This document shows, in pieces, positions 33,101 through 46,900 of a stretch of DNA of 64,000 nt (within the stretch, counting starts at the first letter, position 1; every line of letters begins with the position of its first letter). Below the pieces are notes generated by a model. The model searched no databases, was not told where the DNA came from, and was given only the letters and a program-made list of their open reading frames with translations. The DNA is taken from positions 22,958,365 through 23,022,364 of the forward strand of contig JACDQD010000007.1 of the NCBI GenBank assembly GCA_019843655.1. Direction: 5' to 3'. Made by a program: the position numbers and the translations under genes. Source of the stretch: Lethocerus indicus. Taxonomy: Eukaryota; Arthropoda; Insecta; Hemiptera; Belostomatidae.

Positions 33101-35110
33101 CTGTGTGGGGAGCTATCATTTCCCCTTTGTTCTCGTACTGCGCTGTGTTCTTCGTGGTATTTGTACCACCGTCTATCTTGCATATCAACTCTAATCATAG
33201 AGGAGCTTTGACGTTGCCCGTAAACAGAAACCGGTCTGTCCTCCGTTCCATAAAAGTATATGACACCATACAGTGGATTTAAACGCTCAATCATTCCTCC
33301 AACATTTATTCAAATTCCCGTTTTTGGTCGTATATAAAATCTATCGATTGCCGTAATATTTAATATATAAAAATATCTAGTTTTATTGTTGGGACATTAT
33401 TTCGTGAAATGTCCGATTTCATCCCCATGTTATTGATTTGTTTGGGGTGGGGGAGTCGGACAGTACATTGGGTGTGAAAAAAAATCCTTAAGCAGGTCAC
33501 TTTATCTGACCCTTAGTGGGAGGAGGATTGCGAGGGGGCGGAGTATATTGAAAGAAAAAAAATGGGCGGGACGCTATAAAAACGACATCTGGGTCACCGA
33601 GAAGAAGAGGAGTGACGTACAAATTAAATGATAGCCATCGCATCGTACCGGCCCGGACCCGCTTATTTTTATAGAACAAGTAGACCCCATCCATCATCCC
33701 ATCAATGTTTTTCTCCCCCTTTTTTTATTTCCACGTATATCAGGAAATTGTGCTGGGGTTTTCGGGACGGCGAGACGATATCATCTTTTTATTATTAAGG
33801 CGGGAGAGGACGGAAGAAATGGAAGTCGTGCCGGGCGGGAGACCGATGACTCCCCCTGCGTTCCCCTGGGGGACAGAATTTCTCTCGTGATAATTTAGTT
33901 TGAACATAAACTTGGCTGAGAATACTTAGTAGGTCGATAATTCTGTCCGAAGTTACTCTACAAAAAAAACTGCAGCGTCTCTAAAACTATTTCTTCTGTT
34001 TTTTGTCTGTCTGTCTCTCAGGGGGGCAGTACACCGGATTCGGTCTCGTCTCCGAGTCAATTTTCCTTAAAATATAAATCCCATTTATACAAGGAAAACA
34101 ACATCTTGGAAAACTTTATGATTTGAACCATTATTTATTGCATTTATTTTTTTGCCTTATTAATATTTTAATTAATTAATAATGCCTTATTGATCATTTT
34201 AATAATACCGTATTGCACAATCATATGTGATGTGTGTTATCAGGTGATCGTTTCGATTTTTAAGGTAGGGTTCTGTACAGATCTGTACAGCATAGAATCT
34301 CTTTATTTTTATCTTCTTAATATGTCCGTTGCGGTCTTGCCGAAACAATAAGCCATTAGTGGAAATTAGCTTCCACTTACACTCTTCGACACAATAATTA
34401 CCCTCTGGGGGGACGGGACAACTGCAGGCGGGAGAGGCTTTGAATATAATAAATAAAAGTGGCTGCTGCCCTTTTGTATATCGGCCGTAATTTAAATGGA
34501 CCGTCGACGCCCGAGGTCTTTAAACTTCTAATTAGGGACGGGGAGTTGGTAATAAATATAAAAGCGATTCTAAAATAAACGGAGCGGCGGGTGCGCTAAA
34601 ATTAAAAAAGCGTTCCTCTCGGCAAGACTAATAGCCGGTGCACGGTTTTTTTTACGCTTAGCGGGAGGCCCCGGCTCTGTTAGGGCTTTGACGAGAGAAC
34701 TCCAACTCGAACTCGAACTCTGTACCGGGTACACGGAACGTCCATTTGCCTCACGCATGGATCCCTCCTTCGCTTTTTTTCATCACCCGGTGACGCCTAT
34801 CCGTATCTGCACTGTTTCATACATGCCCCTTCTGACCTCCTTTATTTTTTTATTTGCAATCCTAGTCCCTTAGATTGCGAGAGAACGTGGGACGATCATT
34901 TGAAAAGATAATTTGATTAGATTTTCAAATATTTGCGCTTAATTTCCTTTATTCATATTATGTGTTCTTTTAACGCTTGTACAAATTACTGAATCTTTGG
35001 TTTTTACATAGCGTTTTTACAGTTTTTAGGAAGTAAAAGCCAATCCCAGCACATATAGATTACAATGTATGTATCTTTTAAAAAATTCCTTAGATAAACA
35101 GTCGTATAAT

Positions 35111-35148
35111 AATTAATGATATCTTATTTTTCTTTGTTGCAGGTATGT
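35111..35148 (+). promoter_or_regulatory. Candidate recursive splice site
   Basis: A branch-like TTAAT, then TTATTTTTCTTTGTTGCAG|GTATGT (AG at 35141-35142, donor from 35143). The pyrimidine tract is strong and the donor good. No open reading frame of note follows. Confidence 0.35.
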
Positions 35149-36039
35149 ATCTCAGGTGATTGCCGTTAGTATTTAGCTAGAGTTATATATTGGAGCCGTT
35201 CATCGAACTGAAGGTAAACCGTTTAGATACCTTGTTAAATTTCTTACCAGAGATGAACGATTTGTTGATTGTTGCGCGTTAAGATCAGCTTCGTGCTCAG
35301 TCTAACGTGACCTGCACATTGTATGAATGTGTGCATTATTAAAGTTTATATTCGTGTGGGAGAATTAATTAACGAGTATTGTGGAAAGCATACAGTTGTA
35401 CATCTCACGATTTTAGTTTACCTCAGTTATTTTATAATTATTTCATTTATTGTTTAACACAAAGCGGTATTCAAATATTCATTATTAATTTAAATGTTTA
35501 TAAATATAAGGAAGATGTAATTCTAATTTCGGTATATATTCATTTAATCGTGAGTAGTATATGGTATACAAATAAATAGTTTCTTTTATGAATATCATTT
35601 TAGATACTAATACGAATATTTCCATTTTAGTCTTATTATATACCCTAAATTTTAAAACGTTGTAAAACACTAACTTCAGCCAGAAATCAGTTAATAATTC
35701 AGCTATGTTGCCCTGTACCTAAACTGACGATCGAATGTATTAATAGAAAATCTTATCCGAGTTCATAGGTCGAAAAATATCATTAAACAGTGACCCGGGC
35801 AAATATTAGCGTATCGATATAACACTGTATGATATATGTAAAAGTCGCTCAGCCGGCGACAGCGCGTTTGAGATAGGTCCAATGTTGATATCGGGTCGAT
35901 AACCGGGGATGACGTTTATGTCGGAAATGGAGGCTGACAAAAAAAACCATCGTCTGTCGTCCCATCTCCGATAACCAGTTTTCTCGAATCCCCCCCCTTT
36001 CCCCCCACATGTCTCGATAGTAGCCACCGATAAGGATTT

Positions 36040-36142
36040 TTAAACCGGCCGTTCGTTATTGTTTGCATAGTGCCGTGTTGTCCGACCACTGTCGAGGTGG
36101 AGGCCGACGATCGGACCGCCGTAGATCTCGCATGCTATTCAG
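36040..36142 (+). other. Candidate non-coding exon ending in consensus donor
   Basis: CpG-rich DNA ends in TATTCAG|GTAAGT, a perfect 5' splice site at 36142/36143 with no acceptor-type tract just before it. This is the pattern of a first (5' UTR) exon. It lies 12 kb upstream of trc coding exon 1, which needs an upstream exon. The left boundary is arbitrary. Confidence 0.25.
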
Positions 36143-38851
36143 GTAAGTGGCTCTGTTTCACTAAAAAAAAAAAAATAGTTTATATAGACTTATTCGCCGT
36201 CGTATCGATGAACTGCTGTAGAAAACCGATGTAAAAAATACCCGGAGATTTCTTTAAAAATTCGTGTACTGTTACGATTATGAATCCTCGGTTGTACTTT
36301 AACGATTTATCTTTACGAAACATTTTTCCTAAAAAAAAATTGAATATTTATCGATACAAATGATAAGTGTTATAATTAGTATACATACAGACTGAGATAT
36401 TTCAGATTATTGACTTCAGTTAATCATACCCCCCCCCTCTGGACCTTTGGAATCTCACAATCTTCAATAATTTAGTCGACTACCTATCAAGCCCGTAGTA
36501 ATCACTTTATATTTTTATTATTATAAGGAAAAATTTTGTTTAAAATCTGATAGGAGCTCAGTTTGAGAGTGATAGGCTTTAAATAAAATTTTATGAATAT
36601 AACTAAATAACTGTTTCTTTTTTTTTTTTTTAATGGGAATCACGTGTAGGAATTGAATCAACGCCTCTATCGAACAGTACTCTCTCGTTCACACGTATTA
36701 CCCAATCCGAGGCTCTGCGTTAGTCATTAGGGTTTCGTAGGAATTGCAACAGGTTCGTAAGTGTTATCGATAAGCGGTCTGGGAAAGTGGTGTTCTGTGA
36801 CGTCACTGTTTCCGGCGGTTTTCTGAGGCTACGGTAAATTACCGGGCTGTTTCCTCGGGGGGAAATTGCGCCATTCCATACCGCGCTCCCTTTTCTACAG
36901 ACAATGAACAATGAATGTCTTCCCCGTAGACCGGATCCTGACAGGATGTTGGCGACCGATTTTTGTCAATCCCTACGATAACGCGCCACTAATACGACCT
37001 TGTTCCGTCTATCGTTAAGATAGACAATTAAAAAAAACCCGTTCTGAAAAGAAGACAAGAAAAAATCGTGATAGAGAATATTTCGAGTGAAATTCCTGTA
37101 AACCTTTATTGTTAAATCGGTAGTTTCTATAACTCGATTAATTTTCAACCTAATTTTCTTGGTATTAGGATATTAGGATGTTTATCATTACACACAAACT
37201 TATTCTGCCGAAAAACAAATTAATGCGAACCGAAAATTCTCATACCGCTAATATTCCTCCCATGAGATAAGCATCTGATATTTATTCCTATAGAATTCTT
37301 ATACGATTCAACAAACGTTCAAAACTTCTCCGGTTGGCATTAAAGGTTGTAAACGTAGGGGAGTCAGTGTATATAAAACGCAACTAGCCCGTGAGTACCG
37401 TTGGTCAATTTCAAAGGACTGAATCCGATAATTTATTGCAACGGCATCTGGGCTTTGGCGCATAATATCTGAATATAATTATAGCGAGGATCTTGAGTCG
37501 ACTTTTAAAAAAAAGCAGTTACCGCTTGTGTTTTCTGTACAATTGAAGGCTAGGTACCTGGTTCGACACTATTAATACCTATCTGAGGTATCGCTCGTGT
37601 CATATGTAGAAGACATTCGTTGTGAACCAAAGATGTTTGGTTCTATGACAACATCCCCTGTGTTATCGAAGAGTGATATCCTTCCGATCCCTCGACGATT
37701 TCAGACTATTCTGAGGGAGGTTTGTAAAACGACCCTAATATCCTTTATCTGTTTTCAACTTTTGAAATTGGATTTGGGGTTTCCTTTGTAGTCAGGTAAA
37801 TATTTATTTTAGTTACAGTGAATGTTATCCGGGATGTTTCTTGTGTTGATAATTCCTGGGTGTTATTTGTTTGTTGTTTGTATCGGCTGTGCTGGGTGGA
37901 CGGTCTTCTTATTTATCTGAGGAGTTCATCAGTAGATTTGAGACTGACCCGGAGCGGTCTACCTCCTCGCCCGAGGTCGAAAAACAATTTTTTAGTGGAC
38001 CAAACGCAATGTCTTAATTGTTTGTTTTAGCCCAAAAACGGTGTGGGCGATCCGTCCTGAATTCATGCTAACTGTCGATAGAGATGGTGCTGTAAACAAA
38101 CAAATCACACGAGTGATGATTGCCTTAAACTTATTATTTTTTATTCTTCGATTTATGTAGAGATTTTTTATGAATCCCGGGAGGTGCAAGTTTCCCGGCA
38201 ATTAAAAAAATATAGTAGCTTTATAAATATTTGAAGGTCGATTCAGTTGTCAAATAAATTACCCGTACCCCGTACGGCGGTGTTCCATATCTACATATAT
38301 TAGTAATGTTTTAAGGTCGTCGTGAAGTATGGAGGATTATAAATTGGACAAAGGGGAAGGTCTCATGCGGACCTCAAAGGGGAATGTGCGGAGTCTCATT
38401 ACTGAACAATGTGGGCTAGTTAATGGGCCCCGTCGCCCCCGACCGATTATATTATAATTACTGGGTTTTATTATTGGAGGCGGAGGAGGTTACTATTGAA
38501 ACAAACTACAGCCGTATTGTCCTTATTCCATCCTTCCATTATTTTGTATTGTTTTTCTTCGAACCACCTTAAGGTACAGTTTTTGCCTGAAGATGTATTT
38601 ATCTTCCAAATCTGGTCAACATCATGTGTAATAGAATTGAGGAATCGTATGTTAACCAAATGTAATGTTTTATGGTCCAACGGGTTAACGCTTCTCTCCA
38701 TTGCCAGTAGCACTAAGTCAATGCAGTGACATTTAACCAATATCGGTCGTTGAGCGGTCCATTAAGAATCTAGCTAATTTAATTTCATGTAAAATAAGTA
38801 GATACATATTGGAGCTCCGGTAGGTCATGTATGATCGGTTAGCGCATGTGT

Positions 38852-38917
38852 ATGTTTTTGTTGTTTGAAAACAAAACATGTCCGAGAGGACACATGCCGG
38901 ACACCTAATGTGTCTGG
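38852..38917. repeat. Three consecutive small hairpins
   Basis: Potential stems: ATGTTTT...AAAACAT (38852-38879), TGTCC-GAGA-GGACA (38879-38892) and CCGGACAC-CTAAT-GTGTCTGG (38897-38917). The two downstream stems share a TGTCC/GGACA element. Confidence 0.6.
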
Positions 38918-41900
38918 AGATAAGCGATGTCTGAAACTAGTCACCTTCAGATACCGTGTGACCTTAAGTACGATTTTTATTACTGAAATTTGTTGTTCAT
39001 CAAGTTGCTCTATCAACTTATTACGAATAATTAATAAACTTACGTAATTCAAATTGCTGTCTTATTGTATCAGTGCCACAACACAGTGCAGGTGCGTTGG
39101 GGGAACATGATTTCAGGTTATTGTTAATGAGTGATTACGTTTGATAGTTGTGTATCATATGTTTGTGGGTTATTTAGTTGTTATTATTAATTTGTCAAGG
39201 GAATCCGCAGGCATGTCTGCAAAAATTTTACTACCGTTGAGATATTTATTTGCATCGATTTTCCCAGCGCGTTTTGAACCGCTTCGAGTTGAAAAACTGA
39301 TCGTGCATAAACTGATATTTCCCTTGTCCTACCATTTTTTTTCGAACCGTCGCCGATGAAAGCGTGTTTGTTTCGGGTTATTGAACCCGAATCGGTTGTT
39401 TTTCATTATTTTCTAGTTCTGTCAGCAGTTTCTAGTTCGATGCGGAGCGATAGCGCAAAGTGTTGGTCGAAAACGGGTCTCCGCCGCCTAAATATGAGGA
39501 CATTTTTTAGTAAACTGAAAGAAGAATAATTATTAACCTAAGAAGACTTTTTGCCGGCAGATTTGGGTCAAAGGAAATCTCTGTTGCGGACCGAATTTTC
39601 CATTTAAGGAATATTTCCATGTGGCGTGTTTATTTTACACTCAATGTTCAACCTAGTAGTATTTTCTCACTGCGTTTTCTAATTGGCACGTATTGATATG
39701 TATATATTATCAACGTGTTGACCCTAATCATTTTACGGCGTTGATCTCTTTCTGTATTTTACCCAAGTGAGATCTTTGATAATGAATATCGTGCGTAATG
39801 GGAATATTTTTTCCGTCGATGTTTACCTCGTTCAGTGAAAAATATAGTGCTCGATAAGGTTAATGCCAGTGCACTTTGAAATTGAATTACGTTCGGCCTT
39901 TTCACTGACACGATCGTCTTACAAAATGCACGATAAGTGAGAGTGGACACTTGCTCGATAAGAAAATGAGCGGTGACTAATTGAACGCCTAATGAAATAT
40001 TTATTATAATAAGCGTCCAATTCAACCGCCGCTGTCTTGTTTCATATAGACCGTTTTAATTGCTCGTTGCCAACTTCAATCCCCTAATGGAATCCAGGGC
40101 TAATGGGAAACCGGTGTGATCTGTTAGCCGGGCGAAATTGTCAGAGAGCAAGAGTTGTTGAATAATACCAACCCTGTAAATAACTAACTGTTACAGGGTT
40201 TGCTACTCTCCCCCTACCTAGACCAGTCACCTGCCATTCTCACCCGGTTCGCCGGCTTCTCCGCTCCGTTCGCCTTTTTTTTATCATAATTTTTTTCTCT
40301 GTTAAACCGGAGATGTTAATGCTCTTTCCTCGTACATGGAAAAACTATACAAAATAGATGTTCAGAAAAAAGAGAGCCAACATTTATAATTCATGCGGGG
40401 AAAGGGGTTTTTCATGTGAAAAGAGTTCATATGAAGGGAACGTCCATTTTCGGTTTGTTTATTTAGCGAGTGGAGATAGATAATTGCTACAGTGAAAATA
40501 CTGTTTTTTTTGCCTTTGGACCGGATGAATTCCCTCTGTTTACAGGATCTCTCGTAATAGCGGACTATTATTATAAATAACTAATTAATTTAATTACTCT
40601 TATACATACTATAGTGAGGAAACGAGCCCAATAAATATTCGTATTATAAACGGAATTATTTATTATTATTATTTTATGTTTCTTTTGAGATTAAAACGTT
40701 CTACGTTTTGAGGTTTGGAAATGTATTTCACAATTTCCTCTTACATGTTCATTTCCTAAACGTTATTGAATACGATTGAGAAATATCAAGTAATTAAGAA
40801 ACATTTCGATTCCCACTATTAGCCCCCTAGACCGAACTCTAGTTTTTTTTTCAATTTTTCCTCAATGAAATTATTTTCAGTTTAAATCGAACTCCGGGTC
40901 CAATGCATTAAAGCCGCGTAACTGTGCCCGGATAGTTGGATAGTGATTCGAGTCACCTCTGGCGGACCGAATTTCCCTTCAGTTTAAATGAGCGGTGCTC
41001 AGTAACATACTCATCGGACGTTATTATCATCGCAAACACATTGATAATGGCAACAGTTTGAGATTTTTTATTGCGATATGTCTTCGCAATTAAAAACCGC
41101 ACATTGCAGTCCTATAAGTGGCCTTTCACTAGAAACCTAATAGTGGCCCGTTTGGTGGTAGAGAGTAGCAGCAGATAGCGGTCTGAATCGCCTGAATTGG
41201 GAAAGAGTCGGTCCGCTCTCACATAATACTGCCTACTGTGCGCAGCTATTATGTGTCTCACTGCTCCCGTCCGCATTGTTCTTTTGGCAGTACAGGAAGT
41301 GTTAGTTAAACGTGAAACGCCGCTCCCCTCTCGACAATCTCTGTCTCTGAATTCGGTCCTATTGTATAATGTCTGTCGATCGACGGATCTCCTATGTTTT
41401 ACTCTGAAATTCACAATATTACATACAACATTAAATACAAAATAATTGCGAAAATTGATTACACTTCATTACTGTGGCACAGATTTGGTTTGGGGGTTCG
41501 CCAGTGTTTCGCATATCATCACTGGCGTTACCATTCGCCACCGCCCAGTAATATGGTGGGATGATTAAGCATGTCGAACAGCGAAACACGCTCTCAATAC
41601 AGTCACTGCACTGTTACTGTTAAATACCTCACTATATTACCGACGTAATGATACTGAAGTTGTAAAGCCAAAACTCGTGCGGCTTAAACCAAAATGAGCT
41701 AGTGGAGACAAGACCGCAAGAATGAAGGTATTCATTGATAGATATTCGCCTCCCTATACTAAATATATTTTTTTTCGATTTCATGAAGGGTGAAACATTC
41801 TTCTTACAATATATTGAAGGGAGGGTAAAGGTTTAATAGGCTTGCACGTAGTAGCGCAATGAGATATTCTGCAATTCGTAATGATCTATCTTTGTTCCTC

Positions 41901-43869
41901 GTTTGCGCAAATTACTTCAAACCGTTCGCGAAATCGAATAATATATGTTAAGATATATAAGGGAAAAGTAAATTGCGACAAATTATCGCAGGCTAGACAT
42001 AGCCAAGCCCATTTCTTTCAGCAGTATTCCACAGGGTTCAAGACAGATTTAGATATTGATTTTCCTCACGGTCACTTCAGAACGAGCTTTCCCTTCTATA
42101 AAATTACTCGCCGTCTGTGCAATTGTCTTTATATTTTTAAATTTTAAAAATAGGTACCGGCGTGATTCATTTTTTCAAGGACACACGCAGCTGTATTATT
42201 TGGGCTAACAGAATCACAGTTTTCACCAATTGTCCCTGCTCCGAACGCAGCTTTACATCTCAGAAATATACATGCTGGGGATTAATTGTGGAAAAATATA
42301 GAAGGAAGTAGTCTAAGATACTAACTTTTTTTGCCGACAGTAATTACCTGTTCGCATTTGTGTTATAAGAGCGATAAGAGCCGACCGACTGACTGTGGTC
42401 GTTAAGAGCTGACAAGATAGTCCCGGCCCGACGTTAATGAATTTTGATTCGACTTCCGATTAATTTCGGGTCTTTTGACGATAGCGATCGTTGTTTATTG
42501 TAGAGGGTGGGACAGTGTCGGTCTGTTAGCGGTGATGTCCGACTGGGCTTTTGTCCAAACGGGCTCTTTATCTCCTGGGAACAAAGACCTTTCTCGCTAA
42601 CGGTACAGTCTACCCCATCCTCCCCCTTCCCGCTCTCTCCCCCTATTCCCTTCCCTTCTTCATCGCTCTTATTCCCGCCGGACGAAAGACTCGAATATAA
42701 CCTTAATTGTCGTCCCGGCGAATTATAAATTTTCACAAGTGCACTTGTAAACCCCGTCCTAGGCGTGGCTCAAAACGTGGGCAACACTGCGGAGGTTTTT
42801 TGTATTCAATAGGTTTAAATACGTCCGTGAACCAATTGATACGCACACCAGTAAACATTATGCATACATATAAATGTAGAAAGGTCCGTAGAAACAACCC
42901 CGACTTGGTAGAATTGCTAACGAATCTTTATGATAAAAATATAATTCAACATATCGACTTATAGCATTGCGCACAATGAGCGTAACAAATAAAGTGAACA
43001 AATGAATTAATTTAATACATTAAAGTATTTTGGCACTTCACCATCATTAGAAGTATTTATTAGTAGTGAGTATATCTGCTGTCTGCAAATTCATGAACTA
43101 TGATAATATTCCATAAGTTTGTTTCGTGTGGCCGATTTTTCAAATCGATTTTCTTTCAGATATCGAATTGTAACGTGCTTTTCTCCGTATGAAAATGTGG
43201 TTGCCGCGTACGTTGTTCAATAAGAAGATTAGTTGTGCGCCTGCAGCGGGCAAGCAAGGCCGTGCTCCAGTGAAAGTCGTGCTTTTTCGAAGGGTGCGCG
43301 CTATAACGGGTCCGTAGATAAATAGAGAAGATAAACATTGTCAGCCGATAGAGACTGATCCCCGTCTGGGGGAACCGACCCTGAGCATTGCTAATTGTTA
43401 TATACCCCGACTGCCAGTCCGCTTATCCTTTCAGTCGCTTTATTATATACTTTCCCCTTACCGGTGGAAATCGGGATGGATCTTAGGACTTAATCCGGTT
43501 ATGTTTTACATACATAAGGCGTCAGAGTAAACTTGGGAATGCTTTCACTTGGACTTCTCCAGTCCCTTAGTTGTGCTTTGTATTTTTGATGTAACTTTAG
43601 TTACCCGGTAACTTCAGGAACCGGGAATTCGTGAACCTGACACAATTCCGCATCTTTTGATTTAAGGAAGGTTTGGGTCTTTATTTCCGGAGAACAGACA
43701 AACACCACTAGAGTTTTAATATATTAAATTTCGCCAAAAAAAAACCCCATTGTTGTCTGATTGTATTCATTAATACAACCAGTTCAGTGATTTTCAGTAA
43801 AACTCATGAAAACTGTCGAGTCAAAAGAAATCTCTTTTATAATTGGAAGATCTCTCGGGGCTGCGGGTT

Positions 43870-43963
43870 TAAACGGTCGTGTGTTGAGTGGGTAGGAGGG
43901 GGTTTCGACAATTAACCTGCGGGTAATAAACGTTCGCCGGCCAGTCGGGAAGGAAGATTCCAG
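43870..43963 (+). other. Candidate non-coding exon ending in consensus donor
   Basis: GGAAGATTCCAG|GTAAGT is a perfect 5' splice site at 43963/43964, 4.2 kb upstream of trc coding exon 1, in a GC-rich stretch (43.85-44.11 kb). It could end a trc 5' UTR exon. The start is unknown and no transcript evidence exists here. Confidence 0.28.
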
Positions 43964-46900
43964 GTAAGTTGCCCTCCTTCTGGGAATCTCCGGCTTCCAG
44001 GAAAGAACCGGCCCCCGGTCGCCCCCTTTTTTGTGCCGGAGAGGTATCCTATCCCATACTCGAACCGGGACCCCGACCGACACCTCTGCCAGATTTCCGG
44101 GTCGCGATAACGTCCCGACAATACCCATTTTTTTTCTTCTTTTTCGCCAAAGTTTCACACCGCGGTGGGAATTTTGCCTATTATCCCTTCATAAATACAT
44201 TCGCGCTGTAACTGAAGGAACCTTGCTGTTTTCTTTACTTCCTACCGTGTAAATATGTTGTTCTTTATGGAATATAAGGATTATTTTATGTTGCATTTTA
44301 CACAAAAATGTTATTGTATTGTAATTATGGCGATTGATAAATTCCCAATCAAAAGTAGATTAAAGAAGAGGTATCTAATACCTTCCGATTAAAGCGTCTT
44401 GGTCATTTGATAAGCTGGCCAGTCGTTGACCCCAATAATAAACGCTGACTTTAGGTCCGAACTTACATTGTACCTGCCCAAACATGTAGTTAAGGTTAAG
44501 ACGTATTTTTTTTTCTTTTATAAGTCTCGGTGTTCGTTATATAGTACGTTTTTGTTACTACGGGCAACGTTGATCATTTTTTCGAACTAAAGGAACATTT
44601 TTACTTTTCGATTCTCTCGCTCAAACCCGTTTTTCATTTGACTACCGCCTAGTAGTTGCAATCAAACTATTAGCGTAGCGTATTGTTACAAAGTAATAAT
44701 TCAATTAATAGCGATATCGTTGGTCCAACAGCAGTTTGTGGTTGGAGATAATGCATTGACGTGATGGTCAATGCGGTAGTGGTCTCTCGATATCATACGG
44801 CTATAGATATGGAACAGATGTTTTGATAAACATTTAACAGAGCGGGCAATAGAGGGCGCAATGTAATAATATAATTTTGAACATATGTGGCCAACACATA
44901 GGTCCTAGTAACTGTCGAGTTTTCCTGCCATCAGTTTTCAGTAAGTTTATATTACTATCACACTTGTGTTGTTTTTCAATTTTTCTATTTAATCAGACAG
45001 CCAACTTCAGTTATATTGATTATAAAAATGTAATTGGTTTTTATATCGATAGTCAACGATTGACTATTATCGATGAGATATTTTCTCAAAAAGGCGCGTG
45101 CTCATAGCCTTTAGGGTGTATACTGTATTAGCTTGAATAATCGGGATTAAAGTTGTTTTTGAATGACTGATATAGAAAATCGCATTGGTGCTAAGCACTA
45201 CTAAGGTTCTTACAAGAAACTGCTTAATTCCTGAAATATCACCACAGCTATAATATCTAGCCGTAAAATATTATCAGGTAGAATGTATATTTTATTGTTG
45301 TACACAGCATACAGGATGCTATCTGCTATTTTCTTCAAGATATGACTATCTAAGGAATGTGTAAATAATTTGGTATGTAAATTTTGTTTGGTCGTATAAT
45401 TGCCGGTAAGCAACGGCAAGGAACTCTTACCGTTGATCTGTGAGATAGTTCTGTGGCCAACTTTTGTTCTTAATTGCCTGTTGAGTAATCTAATTATGGA
45501 CGTACCGCTGCTTTTTCGAATTTATTTTCCAAATTTTTGTATATACTGTAGTTATCATCCTAAATAGGGAGGGGAGATGTAACCGTATAAATATTTGACC
45601 TAGTTTTTTGTTTTATCGGAATTACGCGTTTGGAGTGTGGAACTACGACGGTTCGAGGATATCTTTCAGTTGGCGTCTTTTTCTAAACCCCCGATAAAGT
45701 CACGTTCATTCAACAAAAAATCAAGAAATTTTCTGTTTGAAGCGAATTGGTCATGTTGAAATTACTCTTTACCGTTCACAGTTATTTTCTTTTTAATTTA
45801 TTAAGCCCTGATCTGTATTGTGATCACTATGCATGGTTGCACCGGGTTGTCTTGATAGGAGATACGACCCAGTGGCGGCACTCCCCGACCTGTGGTTTAT
45901 AGAGAAAGAAATGTCCCTGAATTGAAAAATATAGAACTCATTCCGATCTATGCGTGTCCTGTATAAAACATATTTTCAGAAAGGGCCAAATACATACTTA
46001 TGTTGGCGAGAAGCGGAACCAGCGACTCTCTATCCCAAGACATTGTGGGACGTAAAATTCATTCTTCTGTTCTTCTTCAGCTTCTGTTCTGGTTTCAAAT
46101 GATATTAGATTGTTAATGGAGTGGACGGTTCAGGCCGATTGTTTTCAGATTAGTTTTGATGCAGAGAAGGAGAATGGATGGCTCTCGATTTTAGAAAGTT
46201 TTGGTGTTGCGGTCCCCTGGCCAATTGGGTTAGGCATTCCGCCCCTTTTTTAGACCTTAGTTCTCCCCTTGCGAAACAAATTGACTGCTCTCTCGGCTTT
46301 TCTTTCTGACGGTTTTGTTTTTGCTCTCCACTCTCCATTTTGGCTCCTCCCTCCCTTCCTCCCTCCCTCTCAACAAAGAGAATATCTCCTTTCCTGACAC
46401 TTTTAGTGTCGCCTCCGATGACGAAGACTCTGAGCCCGCCTCTTCCGATAGGGTGAGCCGCACAACTCTCTATCGTTCACTTACAGTTTTGCCTGCTCAT
46501 ATATGGTTATAAACCGATTTTTATGTTGTTGGGTGATTTTTATAACCGAAGGGGTTCGAGGATGACATCCACGACTTAAACTGTACTTGTAGAAGTCATT
46601 TATTTGTGTGAATATTATAGCTTATTGTAATTACATTGCATGAGTTTTTGACTTCTTTACGAAGTCTTAGAAGTTTTGTACTGCAGGACTCGTACCTGGC
46701 CGCCTTCAACATAATAATGCTCATCAAATCTGTAAGAGGTGAATATTGCGTAATAGAGAATTTACATTTTGGGGGAACGTACGAAGTCTACTATTATTAA
46801 CATGTAAGTTACGCGATATCGGACATTGTTGAGATTAGTTATCAGTTCTGCGAAACCATTTTCGTCTAATAGGAATCCAAGCGGGAGTTGCATCAGGGCC

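Larger units (their letters stand above)
24831..36039. other. Non-coding stretch with microsatellites and ratchet-like sites
   Basis: Holds two AT repeats, the palindrome at 28192, the element fragment at 29.1 kb and ratchet candidates at 29643 and 35142. Strong lone acceptor contexts lie at about 28009, 31791 and 34021. A GC-rich patch (27.27-27.5 kb) yields open frames on both strands that look like compositional shadows. Confidence 0.55.

Noticed and set aside
43784..44252. Overlapping open frames on both strands in a GC-rich patch
   Set aside because: Stop codons are depleted by composition; no frame shows a recognisable protein.
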